A model generated the notes under the pieces. That model did not search any database. It was given only the letters and a program-made list of their open reading frames with translations, and had not been told where the DNA came from. The position numbers and the translations under genes were made by a program. Below, one piece after another: positions 31,370 through 40,278 of a stretch of 42,369 nt of DNA (the stretch's first letter is position 1; the number at the start of each line of letters is the position of its first letter). Origin of the DNA: Ereboglobus sp. PH5-10 (lineage in GTDB: Bacteria; Verrucomicrobiota; Verrucomicrobiia; Opitutales; Opitutaceae); NCBI RefSeq assembly GCF_029504735.1, contig NZ_JAQFIP010000019.1, forward strand, positions 1 through 42,369, given 5' to 3'.

Positions 31370-32950
31370 ATGAAACGCTTGTTCTCCCCCGATGAATTGC
31401 GCTTCGCCCAAGCCGTGGGGCGCATCAGCGCGTCGAATCATTTTCTGCCGGAGCGCGTGCAATTGGAGCGCGAGGCCCTGGGGTCCGCGTTCACCGAATC
31501 GGGCGCCGCCTGGAACGAGCACATATCCGACGACAACGCGCTGACGCATCCGAACATCGTCGCGCTCCTCAAGCGCTCCGAGACGCTCGCCGAAAAAATC
31601 CGCGCCCGCTGGCCGAAGGACGGGCGCGGCATCACGCGCGAGGAAATGGTCGCCTACATCGACGTCGCGAGCTTCTGGCTCTACCACGCCTACGCGCTCC
31701 AGTTTGACGCGCTCATCCAGGAATCCGAGGAACGCCGCCGCGCCGCCGCAAGCAAGCAGGAAACCTCCCGCGCCGAAACCGCGCCGGAGAGCAAGCTGAC
31801 CATCCGCCCCAATTTCTACGGCGCGTTTCGCAACACGCTCGAACGCCTGCTCCGCCTGCCCGGCATCGCGATTCTCGACGAGGAACCCGCGCCGCACCTG
31901 TTCGCGTATGCGTTTCAATTGCGCCGCGCTTTTCACCACATCCACCGCGCGCTCGCGGGCGGCTCGAGGCCGATGGTGCGCCTGCGCGCGCAAATATGGG
32001 AGTCCATTTTCACGCGCGACATCGGGCGCTACCGCCGCGCGCTCTACTCGCGCATGCACGATTACGCCACGCTCATCACCGGCCCCTCCGGCACCGGCAA
32101 GGAGCTCGTCGCGCGCGCCATCGGCCTCTCGCGCTACATCCCCTTCGACGCGCGGCGCGGCGAATTTGCCGACGACTACACGGGCGCGTTTTTCCCGCTC
32201 AACCTCTCCGCGCTCTCCCCCACCCTCATCGAGTCAGAACTCTTCGGCCACCGTCGCGGCGCGTTCACCGGAGCGCTCGCCGACCGCGCCGGCTGGCTTG
32301 AAATCTGCCCCGCAAACGGAGCCGTGTTTCTCGACGAAATCGGCGATGTTGACACCGCCATCCAGGTAAAACTCCTGCGCACGCTCCAGTCGCGCGCCTT
32401 CCAGCGCCTCGGCGACACCGGCACGCGCACCTTTCAGGGAAAAATCATCGCCGCCACGCATCGCGACCTCCCCGCCGAAATCCGCGGCGGACGTTTTCGC
32501 GAGGATTTTTATTACCGCCTCTGCTCCGACGTCGTGCGCACGCCCTCCCTGCGCGAGCAACTCGACGACGCGCCCGCCGAGCTCGAAACACTCGCCGCGC
32601 ACATCGCGCGCCAGTTGCTCGGCGACGGCGAGGCGCCCGCCTTCGCACGCGAGTCGGTCGCGTGGATACGCAAGCACCTCGGCGCCGCCTACGCGTGGCC
32701 CGGCAATTTCCGCGAACTCGAACAGTGCATGCGAAACCTCCTCGTGCGCGGCGAATACCATCCCGCGTCGCTGCACGCGTCCGGCGGCGACACCGGCGAC
32801 TGGAACGCGCTGCTCGCAAACGGCAGCCTCACCGCCGAGGACCTCCTGCGCCGCTACACGCGCCAAGTCCACGCGCAATCGGGGCGCAACATCGAGGAAA
32901 CCGCCCGTCGCCTCGACCAGGATCGCCGCACGGTGAAAGCGCGGCTGTGA
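31370..32950 (+). CDS. Sigma-54-dependent activator with unusual N-terminal domain
   Basis: AAA+ enhancer-binding protein that remodels sigma-54 RNA polymerase. It is 526 residues. Walker A is GPSGTGKE (238-245), the sigma-54 contact loop GAFTGA (297-302) is intact, and Walker B is GAVFLDEIG (about 317). Sensor elements such as FREDFYYRL and AWPGNFRELEQ are present. The C-terminal end GRNIEETARRLDQDRRTVKARL is a Fis-type helix-turn-helix. The first 220 residues have no receiver, GAF or PAS domain and look alpha-helical (SFWLYHAYALQFDALIQESEERRR), so its signal is unknown. Start chosen at MKRLFSPDEL after the leader repeat. Confidence 0.88.
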   Translation: MKRLFSPDELRFAQAVGRISASNHFLPERVQLEREALGSAFTESGAAWNEHISDDNALTHPNIVALLKRSETLAEKIRARWPKDGRGITREEMVAYIDVASFWLYHAYALQFDALIQESEERRRAAASKQETSRAETAPESKLTIRPNFYGAFRNTLERLLRLPGIAILDEEPAPHLFAYAFQLRRAFHHIHRALAGGSRPMVRLRAQIWESIFTRDIGRYRRALYSRMHDYATLITGPSGTGKELVARAIGLSRYIPFDARRGEFADDYTGAFFPLNLSALSPTLIESELFGHRRGAFTGALADRAGWLEICPANGAVFLDEIGDVDTAIQVKLLRTLQSRAFQRLGDTGTRTFQGKIIAATHRDLPAEIRGGRFREDFYYRLCSDVVRTPSLREQLDDAPAELETLAAHIARQLLGDGEAPAFARESVAWIRKHLGAAYAWPGNFRELEQCMRNLLVRGEYHPASLHASGGDTGDWNALLANGSLTAEDLLRRYTRQVHAQSGRNIEETARRLDQDRRTVKARL

Positions 32951-33018
32951 GTTTGCGCGACACAGCACGCGCTATGCGTCGCGCGAGTTGGACCAGTTAA
33001 TAAAACGAGGACGTCCTG

Positions 33019-33064
33019 GGTAGGACGGTCGCCTCTCGTATTTCTCGGCGCGCCCGCCCTATCC
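33019..33064. repeat. Imperfect GGTAGGACGG hairpin
   Basis: GGTAGGACGGTCGCC on the left pairs imperfectly with GGCGCGCCCGCCCTATCC on the right, around CTCGTATTTCTCG. It lies in the 230-base gap between the sigma-54 activator and fabF (convergent), which holds no ORF. It resembles the other interspersed hairpins here. Confidence 0.5.
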
Positions 33065-33117
33065 AAGGCAGTTACAGAATCGAACCTTTTCCCGGGGAAA
33101 CGGCCCAAGGTTTGGGC

Positions 33118-33154
33118 AAAAAAATCGCCCCCGAATCAACACATCCGGGGGCGA
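33118..33154 (-). terminator. Rho-independent terminator of fabF
   Basis: On the minus strand, arms TCGCCCCCG and CGGGGGCGA (nine perfect pairs) with a 12-base loop are followed by seven T. It lies 26 bases past the fabF stop. This is the clearest intrinsic terminator in the window. Confidence 0.9.
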
Positions 33155-33180
33155 ATTGTTTGAATATTATAATCCCGCCC

Positions 33181-34437
33181 TTACAGCGCCTTGAAAACCG
33201 CGGAGGCGTTTTGGCCGCCGAAACCGAGGTTGTTGCTCATGGCGATTTTCACGGTGGCGGCGCGCTTGGCGTTCGGCACGTAGTCGAGGTCGCACTCGGG
33301 GTCGGGCGTGGTGAGGTTGATCGTGGGCGCGATCTGGCCGGTCTGGATCGTCTTGACCACAACCACCGCCTCGATGCCGCCGGCGGCGCCGAGGAGGTGC
33401 CCGGTCATCGACTTGGTCGAGCTAATCGCGAGTTTGCGCGCATGGTCGCCGAAGACTTTCTTGATGGCGAGCGTCTCAAATTTGTCGTTGTAGGGCGTGG
33501 AGGTGCCGTGCGCGTTGATGTAATCGACTTGGTCGAGCCCGATGTCGGCGCAGGCGAGCGCGCGCTTCATGGCCATCGAGAGCCCCTTGCCCTCGGGATC
33601 GGGCATGGTGATGTGATGCGCGTCGCATGTGGCCGCGTAGCCCACGAGTTCGCAATAAATGTGCGCGCCGCGAGCCTGCGCGTGGGCGAGCGATTCGAGG
33701 ACGAGCACGCCCGCGCCCTCGCCCATCACGAAGCCGTCGCGTCCGGCGTCGAAGGGACGGCTGGCGTGCAACGGGTCGTCGTTGCGCGTGCTCATGGCCT
33801 TCATAGAGCAGAAGGCCGCGCACGAGAAGGGTGTGATCGTGGCTTCGGCGCCGCCGGCGATCATGACTTCCGCGTCGCCGCGGCGAATCATGTGCATGGC
33901 CTCGCCGAGGCTGTGCGTGCCCGTGGCGCAGGCCGAAACGATGCCAAAGTTCGGGCCGCGCGCGCCGATTTCGATGGCGAACAATCCGCTGCACATGTTG
34001 CTGATAAGCGAGGGAATCGTAAAGGGGGAGACCTTGCGCGGGCCCAGTTTGAGGAGGCGCTCCATTTGCGTCTCGTGCGTGGCCATGCCGCCGATGCCCG
34101 AGCCTATGAGCACGCCGACACGGTCGGGGTCCTCCTTTGACATGTCGAGCTTGGCGTCGGCAAACGCCTGTTTCGCGGCAACAATGCCGAAATGCGTGTA
34201 GCGGTCGTTGCGGCGCGCCTCCTTGGGATCCCAGTGGTCCTCAATATTCCAATCGCGCACTTCAGACGCGATTTGCGTGGTGTAATTCGTCGCGTCGAAC
34301 TGCGTGATGCGGTCGATGCCGCATTTGCCCGCGAGCAAGTTATTCCAGAACGTATCCACGTCATGGCCGATCGACGTAATTGCGCCGAGACCGGTGACTA
34401 CGACCCGTTGATGAGCTGAGAGGGGAGCTTGTTGCAT
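33181..34437 (-). CDS. fabF: Beta-ketoacyl-ACP synthase II
   Basis: Condenses malonyl-ACP with acyl-ACP in fatty acid elongation. It is 418 residues. The catalytic triad is intact: Cys in IVSACATGTHS (C170), His in NAHGTST (H310) and His in MTGHLLGAAGG (H347). The opening QRVVVTGLGAITSIGHDVDTFW and closing NLGFGGQNASAVFKAL are typical of FabF. It stands alone: no acpP, fabD or fabG adjoins it, so a housekeeping role is likely but assignment to another KAS-II-like pathway cannot be excluded. It has its own terminator. Confidence 0.94.
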   Translation of the reverse strand: MQQAPLSAHQRVVVTGLGAITSIGHDVDTFWNNLLAGKCGIDRITQFDATNYTTQIASEVRDWNIEDHWDPKEARRNDRYTHFGIVAAKQAFADAKLDMSKEDPDRVGVLIGSGIGGMATHETQMERLLKLGPRKVSPFTIPSLISNMCSGLFAIEIGARGPNFGIVSACATGTHSLGEAMHMIRRGDAEVMIAGGAEATITPFSCAAFCSMKAMSTRNDDPLHASRPFDAGRDGFVMGEGAGVLVLESLAHAQARGAHIYCELVGYAATCDAHHITMPDPEGKGLSMAMKRALACADIGLDQVDYINAHGTSTPYNDKFETLAIKKVFGDHARKLAISSTKSMTGHLLGAAGGIEAVVVVKTIQTGQIAPTINLTTPDPECDLDYVPNAKRAATVKIAMSNNLGFGGQNASAVFKAL

Positions 34438-34724
34438 AGGTTGGAATTATGGAAAGCCGCCGATTAGATAGAAAAACGCGGGTATGCGAAGCCTCGATTT
34501 CCGTTTGTTCGGCACATTATTTTTGCGTTTTTTGCGTAAAATTTTGAACGCGGCCGTCTCAGTTTTCAAAAAACCCCGCGCCCTTGGTCTACCAAGACCG
34601 TCATGATCGCGGTAAAAAAATCCCGATTGCCGCCACGGCGCGCCAGAATTATTGATTTTCGGCCAATCGGCCCGCACATTGTCCGCACAGTCAGGGACAA
34701 ATCTTCCAATCACACACCCGCTCA
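34438..34724. other. Divergent intergenic region with a short palindrome
   Basis: The 287 bases between fabF (-) and the pyrophosphatase gene (+) hold no plausible ORF. A 12-base palindrome TTGGTCTACCAA lies at 34584-34595, about 150 bases before fabF; it has the TGGT...ACCA shape of GntR/FadR-type operators. I cannot assign a regulator. Promoters of both genes should lie here. Confidence 0.3.
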
Positions 34725-36419
34725 ATGCCTCCGTCTTCCGACAACTCCGCCCCCGCGGCAACCTACGTCATCGGCCATCGCAACCCCGACACCGACGCCA
34801 TTTGCTCCGCCATCGCCTACGCCGCCTACAAAAAGGCGCGCGGCGAACACGGCTACATCCCCGCCCGCTGCGGCAATTCCAACGCCCGCATCGACACCGT
34901 CCTGCGCAAGTTCGGCACACCCCTGCCCCTCTACCTGAGCGACGTCACCCCGCGCGTGCACGACGTCATGGTGCGCGACGTCATTTCGCTTCCCGAAACC
35001 GCCACCTGCGCCGAGGCCCTCGAGCTGATCGACGAACATGACGTGCGCGTGCTCCCCGTCACCACCGGCGACCAGCGCGTGCTCGGCACAATCTCCATTT
35101 TCCAACTCGGCGGCTACTTCACCCCGCGCCTGCGCGCGCCGCGCGACATGCGCAAGGTCGAAACCACCCTCGCCCACGTCACCCGCGCCCTCAACGCCAA
35201 CATCCTCCACCTGCACGACCCCGACCGCACCGAGGATCTCTACGTGCGCATCGGCGCCATGGACATACGCTCCTTCGGCAAGCAAACCGAAAGCGGCAGC
35301 ATCCCCATCAACAAAACAATCATCATCGTCGGCGACCGCTGGGACATCCAGCAACGCTCCATCCAGTTCGGAGTCCGCGCGCTCATCGTGACGGGCAACC
35401 TCCCCATCGACACCGAGGTGGTCGAGCAAGCCAGGGCCGCCGGTGTCAGCGTCATCAGCAGCCCCTACGATTCCGCAACCACCGCGTGGGTCGTGCGCAC
35501 CGCCGGCACCATCGAACCGCTCCTCGACCGCAAATTCGCCTCGATCTCCGCCGAACTGCCCCTCGGCGAACTGCGCCGCCGCGTGGCCTCCTCGAACATC
35601 CCCGCCTATCTCGTCACGGGCGAGGACGGACGCCTTCAGGGAATCATCTCCAAATCCGACGTCATCAAACCCGTGCAAACGCGCCTCGTGCTCGTTGACC
35701 ACAACGAAATGAACCAGGCGGTCCCCGGCGCGCACGAAGTCACCATCACCGAGATCATCGACCACCACCGGCTCGGCCCGCTCAACACGCAACAACCCAT
35801 CCTCTTCATAAACGAACCCGTCGGCTCCACCTGCACAATCATCGCCGACCTCTTCCGCCGCGACAACCTCCGCCCCGCGCCCGACATCGCCGGGCTCATG
35901 ATGAGCGGCATCATCACCGACACACTCCATCTCAACAGCCCCACCACCACGCCCAAGGACACCGAGCTGCTCGCCTGGCTTTCCGAAATCGCGGGCGTGG
36001 ATTCGCGCGCGCTTGCCGATGAGATTTTCAGCTCCGGCTCCGTCATCCTCGCCAACACCCCCGAATCGGTGATCCGCGCCGACCTGAAAATCTACGAGGA
36101 AAACGGAAGCCACTTTGCCGTCTCGCAAGTCGAGGAGCTCGGCTTCGCCAACTTCTGGAAGCACGCCAAGGAGCTTTCCCTCGCGCTCGGCGAATTGATC
36201 AAAACCGAGCGCCTCGACTTTGCCTGCCTGCTTGTGACCGACATCAACTCGCAAAACTCGCTGCTGCTCGTCCGCGGCGACAAGGATCTCATCAGCCGCA
36301 TTTCCTACCCGCACCTTGAGAAAAACGAAATCTTCGAGCTCGCGGAAATCGTCAGCCGCAAAAAACAACTCCTCCCCTACATCACGTCGATCCTCCGCGA
36401 AATGCAGGCAGAGAAATAG
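34725..36419 (+). CDS. ppaC: Manganese-dependent inorganic pyrophosphatase with CBS and DRTGG domains
   Basis: Family II pyrophosphatase, 564 residues. The DHH catalytic domain is split: the opening VIGHRNPDTDAICSAIAYAAY gives H18, D22 and D24. After a regulatory insert it resumes with LVLVDHNEMNQAV, EIIDHHRLGP and SGIITDTLHLNSPTTTPKD, then the DHHA2 domain. The insert carries a CBS unit (about 79-130, VHDVMVRDVISL), a DRTGG-like domain (about 190-290) and a second CBS half (ELPLGELRRRVASSNIPAYLVT). In characterised relatives the CBS pair binds adenine nucleotides and controls activity. Its downstream gap holds a GC hairpin at 36423-36445. Confidence 0.93.
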   Translation: MPPSSDNSAPAATYVIGHRNPDTDAICSAIAYAAYKKARGEHGYIPARCGNSNARIDTVLRKFGTPLPLYLSDVTPRVHDVMVRDVISLPETATCAEALELIDEHDVRVLPVTTGDQRVLGTISIFQLGGYFTPRLRAPRDMRKVETTLAHVTRALNANILHLHDPDRTEDLYVRIGAMDIRSFGKQTESGSIPINKTIIIVGDRWDIQQRSIQFGVRALIVTGNLPIDTEVVEQARAAGVSVISSPYDSATTAWVVRTAGTIEPLLDRKFASISAELPLGELRRRVASSNIPAYLVTGEDGRLQGIISKSDVIKPVQTRLVLVDHNEMNQAVPGAHEVTITEIIDHHRLGPLNTQQPILFINEPVGSTCTIIADLFRRDNLRPAPDIAGLMMSGIITDTLHLNSPTTTPKDTELLAWLSEIAGVDSRALADEIFSSGSVILANTPESVIRADLKIYEENGSHFAVSQVEELGFANFWKHAKELSLALGELIKTERLDFACLLVTDINSQNSLLLVRGDKDLISRISYPHLEKNEIFELAEIVSRKKQLLPYITSILREMQAEK

Positions 36420-36422
36420 AAA

Positions 36423-36445
36423 CCGCCGCCCGGAACCGGCGGCGG
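36423..36445. terminator. GC hairpin after the pyrophosphatase gene
   Basis: CCGCCGCCCGG pairs with CCGGCGGCGG (one bulge) across AA, three bases after the stop codon. No T-run follows directly. The rest of the 187-base gap to the next gene has no ORF. Confidence 0.45.
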
Positions 36446-36606
36446 GACTGGCGAGCTTGCCATTCGACCGCCTGGCGTCGAGTCTGCAAGCCCCCGTGGG
36501 GAACAATAAAAACCGCGGCTTTTTTCATCCGCCGCCCAGTAATTGTTTGCCGCGCTCAACTCACCGCCCCAATACATTCCCTCTTCACACCCTCCCCTTT
36601 CCCCTC

Positions 36607-38625
36607 ATGAAACCCAACCAAATCAGCAGAAGAAAATTTCTAACCCAATCGGCCGTTTCCGCGATCGGCTGCACGATTGCCGTGACCGCGCCGCAAACAC
36701 TCTGCGCGGCAACCCTCGCGGCGGCATCCGCAAGCGGCGGCGCGCCCGCGCCAACACCCGCGTCCGGCGGCAAAAGCGCGAAACTCCCGCCGCTCGTCAA
36801 GGGCGGCGCCCACGCATCCTACAAGGCGCTCGCGGACGAGCCGTTGATGCGCCAGCTCGATCTCAAGTGCGACGTGCTTGTCGCCGGCGGCGGGCTTTCC
36901 GGAATCGCAACCGCGCTGGCCGCGGCGCGGCGCGGCAAAAAAGTCATTCTCGTGCAGGACCGCTCGCGACTCGGCGGCAACGCTTCATCCGAAATCAAAA
37001 TGCACCCGCTCGGCGTCGATCCGCGCAAAACCGGCTGGCGCGAGGGCGGCATCATCGAGGAGCTCAAACTCGAAAACGCCTGCAAAAACCCCGGCCTCTC
37101 TTGGGAGGTGTGGGACTTCATTCTCTACGACAAGGTCGTGTCGGAGCCGAACATCCAGTTGCTTCTCGACACATCGGTTTATCGCGTGGAAACGCGCGGC
37201 GACAAAATCACCCACGCCTGGACGCGCAGCGACACCACGCTCAACGCCTGCCGGATCGAGGCCGCGCTCTTCGTCGATGCCACGGGCGACTGCCGGCTCG
37301 GACGGGAAGCCGGCGCGCCGGTGTTCTCGGGCCGCGAGACCAAGGAGACATTTGGCGAATCGCTTTCGGGCTACGACCCCGAGGGCACGCGCCAGGGCTC
37401 CACGCTCATGATCACATCGCGCGCATACGACAAACCCATGCCGTTCCAGCCGCCGACATGGGCAAAAAAAATCACCGCCGAGCACCTCAAGCTCCGCCGC
37501 ATCTCCGACAAGAGCCTCGAATACGGCTATTGGTGGATCGAACTCGGCGGCGTTTACGATGCCATCCGCGACAATGAACAACTGCGCTTCGAACTCCTCT
37601 CAATCGTGATGGGCATTTGGGATTACGTGAAAAACAGCGGCAAGTTCCCCAACGCCGCAAACCGCGTGCTCGAAACCATCGGCATGGTTCCCGGTCGCCG
37701 CGACACCTACCGGCTCGTCGGCGACCACGTGATGACGCAGCTCGACATCGAGGGCGGCTGGAAACAATTCGACGACGCCATCGCCGTCGGCGGCTGGCCC
37801 ATGGACGACCATCCCGCCGAGGGCTTCTGGGCGTCTGACCGCCGCGGCTGCCGTCAAATCCACGGCAAACAACCCTACTACAACATTCCCTTCGGCTGCC
37901 TCTACTCGAAAAAAATCACGAACCTCATGATGGCGGGCCGCAACATCAGCGCGTCGCACGTGGCCTTCTCGTCCACGCGCGTCATGTCCACCTGCGCCGC
38001 CATCGGCCAGGCCGTGGGCACCGCCGCCGCGATGTGTCTCGACGCGAATATTTTGCCCGCCCGCCTGCGCGCCGACAAAACCATGGTGAAACGCCTTCAG
38101 CAGGAACTCCTGCGCGACAACCAAACCATCCTCGACATCAAAAACGAGGACCCGCGCGACCTCGCGCCGAAGGCGAAAGTCACCGCCTCGGAATCGGCGC
38201 TCGAATCGAAACCCGAAAACGTGGTTTCGGGAACCCTGCTCGACAGTCCGAAAACAAACAACAATCGCTGGCTCGCAACCGCCGACGCCAAACCGTGGCT
38301 CAAGCTGGAATGGGACGCGCCCGTGCGAATCTCCCAAGTGCGCCTCGCCTTCGACGGCGGCAAAAGACGCCTCACGCAAACCGGCCAGCAATCCGTGATC
38401 AAGACCATGGTCGTGGGCGTGCAGCCGGAACTGGTCCGCGACTACACGATCACCGCGATTCTTCCCGACGGCTCCGAGCGCGCGCTCGCCGAGGTGAGCA
38501 ACAATTACCAAAACCTCCGCGTCCACACCTTCGATTCGGTGACTGCAAAAGCCGTGCGCATCGACATCGCCGCCACCAACGGCGCCGGGCACGCAATCAT
38601 CAAGGAAGTGCGCGTGGAAAGTTAG
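36607..38625 (+). CDS. Tat-exported FAD-dependent oxidoreductase with discoidin-like C-terminus
   Basis: A 672-residue flavoprotein of the FAD_oxidored type common in Verrucomicrobiota and Planctomycetota. The N-terminus has a twin-arginine signal (ISRRKFLTQS) and Ala-rich leader. The FAD fold starts CDVLVAGGGLSGIATALAAARRGKKVILVQ (GGGLSG 94-99), then RLGGNASSEI, FVDATGDCRLGREAGAP, and closes with NLMMAGRNISASHVAFSSTRVMSTCAAIGQAVGTAAAMC. After about residue 530 comes a beta-rich F5/8-type (discoidin-like) region (PWLKLEWDAPVRISQVRLAFD), probably carbohydrate-binding. Substrate unknown; a role in polysaccharide breakdown is inferred from relatives. Start 36607 is set by the Tat signal. Confidence 0.87.
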   Translation: MKPNQISRRKFLTQSAVSAIGCTIAVTAPQTLCAATLAAASASGGAPAPTPASGGKSAKLPPLVKGGAHASYKALADEPLMRQLDLKCDVLVAGGGLSGIATALAAARRGKKVILVQDRSRLGGNASSEIKMHPLGVDPRKTGWREGGIIEELKLENACKNPGLSWEVWDFILYDKVVSEPNIQLLLDTSVYRVETRGDKITHAWTRSDTTLNACRIEAALFVDATGDCRLGREAGAPVFSGRETKETFGESLSGYDPEGTRQGSTLMITSRAYDKPMPFQPPTWAKKITAEHLKLRRISDKSLEYGYWWIELGGVYDAIRDNEQLRFELLSIVMGIWDYVKNSGKFPNAANRVLETIGMVPGRRDTYRLVGDHVMTQLDIEGGWKQFDDAIAVGGWPMDDHPAEGFWASDRRGCRQIHGKQPYYNIPFGCLYSKKITNLMMAGRNISASHVAFSSTRVMSTCAAIGQAVGTAAAMCLDANILPARLRADKTMVKRLQQELLRDNQTILDIKNEDPRDLAPKAKVTASESALESKPENVVSGTLLDSPKTNNNRWLATADAKPWLKLEWDAPVRISQVRLAFDGGKRRLTQTGQQSVIKTMVVGVQPELVRDYTITAILPDGSERALAEVSNNYQNLRVHTFDSVTAKAVRIDIAATNGAGHAIIKEVRVES

Positions 38626-38656
38626 CGCGGGCTTGATTTGCCCTGTCGCATTTTAA

Positions 38657-38828
38657 GGCAGGGCAAACCCCGCCGGGTGAGCCGATAATGTTACGACTCA
38701 CCCTCATAAGCGCTGGCTTGCTTTATGTTTCCCGCACGCCAAAGGCGTGCGACAAATGAACAAACAATTCACGCTCACGAAAGGCGCATCTTACGAGTTA
38801 CGGCTCACCAGGCAGGGTTCGCCCTGCC
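38657..38828. repeat. GGCAGGGCGAACC-family inverted repeat between convergent genes
   Basis: The left arm (38657-38683) and the right arm (38802-38828) pair at about 24 of 27 positions and share GGCAGGGC...GGTGAGCC with the hairpin at 4477-4539. The interior holds a further hairpin after GGGTGAGCCG and a small palindrome CGCACGCCAAAGGCGTGCG near 38732. No coding sequence in this 213-base gap. Confidence 0.7.
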
Positions 38829-38838
38829 AAACGCCACG

Positions 38839-40269
38839 TCACCCTTGTGTCTCGTGTGTCTGGTAGCGCTGGAGCAATTCGATGTATTCCCAGAGCGGAC
38901 CGCTGAGACCGCGATCGCGGAGCTTTTTCATCGTCGCCACGAATGCCGGCGGCGGGTCGCCCACGACCCAGTTGGGCGCGGTTTCGCGAAAGGCGCGCAA
39001 GCGCTCATACATGCCTTGCACGGTAAGCGGCGGCTCAATGTGAAAACGCGGCGTGGCGAGAAAAGCCTCGCGCGTTTCGCCCGTGGCGGGCGGACCGTGC
39101 TTTTCCCAAAGACGCGTGCCGGGATAAATGCGCATGCCAAGCGTCGCGAAAAAGAAGGCGCGCGGCATTTCCGCGGCCCGGGCAAGGGTTTCCTCAATGC
39201 TCCCGGGCGTTTCCCCCGGCCCCCCGAAAATCAGATAATGGCTGTAATTGATGTCGAGGGCCTGCGCGTCATCACTCACCCTCCGGATGTCGTCGAAAGT
39301 GAACGATTTTCCATAGGCCGCGAGCACGGGGTCGCTGAAGCTGTCAGAGCCGAACTCGACGTCCTTCAAGCCGGCGCGTTTCATGAGTTTCAGGTGTTCG
39401 CGCGTGAGTCCGCGCGGGCTCAGGAAACATTCCCACTCCATGTCGAGCTTGGCGGCGATCAAGGCTTCGCACACATCGACAATATGCCTCTCGCTGGTGT
39501 TGAAAACGGAATCGACGATAAAGGTGTAACGCACGCCAAGCGCGCGCAGGCGCGCCATCTCCTCGACCACTTGCGCGCCGGTGCGGAAGCGGCTGCGGCG
39601 ACCCTCGATGTGCGGATAGGCGCAGTAGCAGCACTTGAGCGGACAGCCGCGCTGCGTTTGCACGCCGATGATCGAGCCGGTGGAAACATAGGCGCTGATG
39701 ATGCCGGGATCGTGCGCGGGCTCGGCGGTGAAACCGGCCTGCATGGCGGCGCATTCATTGCAACGGGAGTCGCGCGGGGATTCATTCCACGCGACTCCGG
39801 GGATTTCGGAGGGCGCGCGGCCGTCGCGAAGCGCGGAAAGGAGTTCGACAAGCGGCGCCTCGCCCTCGCCGCGCACGCCGTAATCCGCGCCGGTGAGCTC
39901 GAGGAGCTCGGTCGGGAAAAGCGAAAACGCGCTGCCTCCGACGATGAGCGGCGCGGTGGTGACCTTGCGCAACACCGAGCAGCAATCGGAGAGGTTGCGC
40001 ACGAAGGAAAGCGGATTGTGGCTTTGCGCGTTGTCGATGTTGCGAAGCGAAAGCGCGACATAGTCGGGTTTCATCTTCGCTGCGCACTGATCGACGGGCT
40101 CGCTGCTGGTGCGCGAATCCCAAAGGCGCGTCTCGTAGCCCGCCTTGCGCAGCGCGCCGTCGATGTAGGCGAGCCCGAGCGGATAAACGGGATACGGCTG
40201 GTCGTAGGTGTTGAGGTTGACGAGCAACACGCGCGGCTGCGCGGCGCCCTGCGGACGGTTTGTTTCCAT
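38839..40269 (-). CDS. B12-binding-like/radical SAM protein
   Basis: Radical SAM enzyme, 476 residues. The N-terminal Rossmann-like domain (RVLLVNLNTYDQPYPVYPLGLAYIDGALRKAGYETRLWD) resembles cobalamin-binding domains but lacks the DxHxxG histidine motif. The radical SAM cluster is RGCPLKCCYC (C209, C213, C216), followed by the barrel marks FIVDSVFN, VEFGSDSF and HYLIFGGPGETPGSIEETL. A cysteine pair outside the core (SRCNEC) precedes it. It lies 9 bases after an MMPL exporter, so both are co-transcribed. Similar pairs occur near lipid and polyene biosynthesis genes, which suggests lipid or natural-product tailoring; the reaction is not known. Confidence 0.85.
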   Translation of the reverse strand: METNRPQGAAQPRVLLVNLNTYDQPYPVYPLGLAYIDGALRKAGYETRLWDSRTSSEPVDQCAAKMKPDYVALSLRNIDNAQSHNPLSFVRNLSDCCSVLRKVTTAPLIVGGSAFSLFPTELLELTGADYGVRGEGEAPLVELLSALRDGRAPSEIPGVAWNESPRDSRCNECAAMQAGFTAEPAHDPGIISAYVSTGSIIGVQTQRGCPLKCCYCAYPHIEGRRSRFRTGAQVVEEMARLRALGVRYTFIVDSVFNTSERHIVDVCEALIAAKLDMEWECFLSPRGLTREHLKLMKRAGLKDVEFGSDSFSDPVLAAYGKSFTFDDIRRVSDDAQALDINYSHYLIFGGPGETPGSIEETLARAAEMPRAFFFATLGMRIYPGTRLWEKHGPPATGETREAFLATPRFHIEPPLTVQGMYERLRAFRETAPNWVVGDPPPAFVATMKKLRDRGLSGPLWEYIELLQRYQTHETQG

Positions 40270-40278
40270 AAAGTTCGA

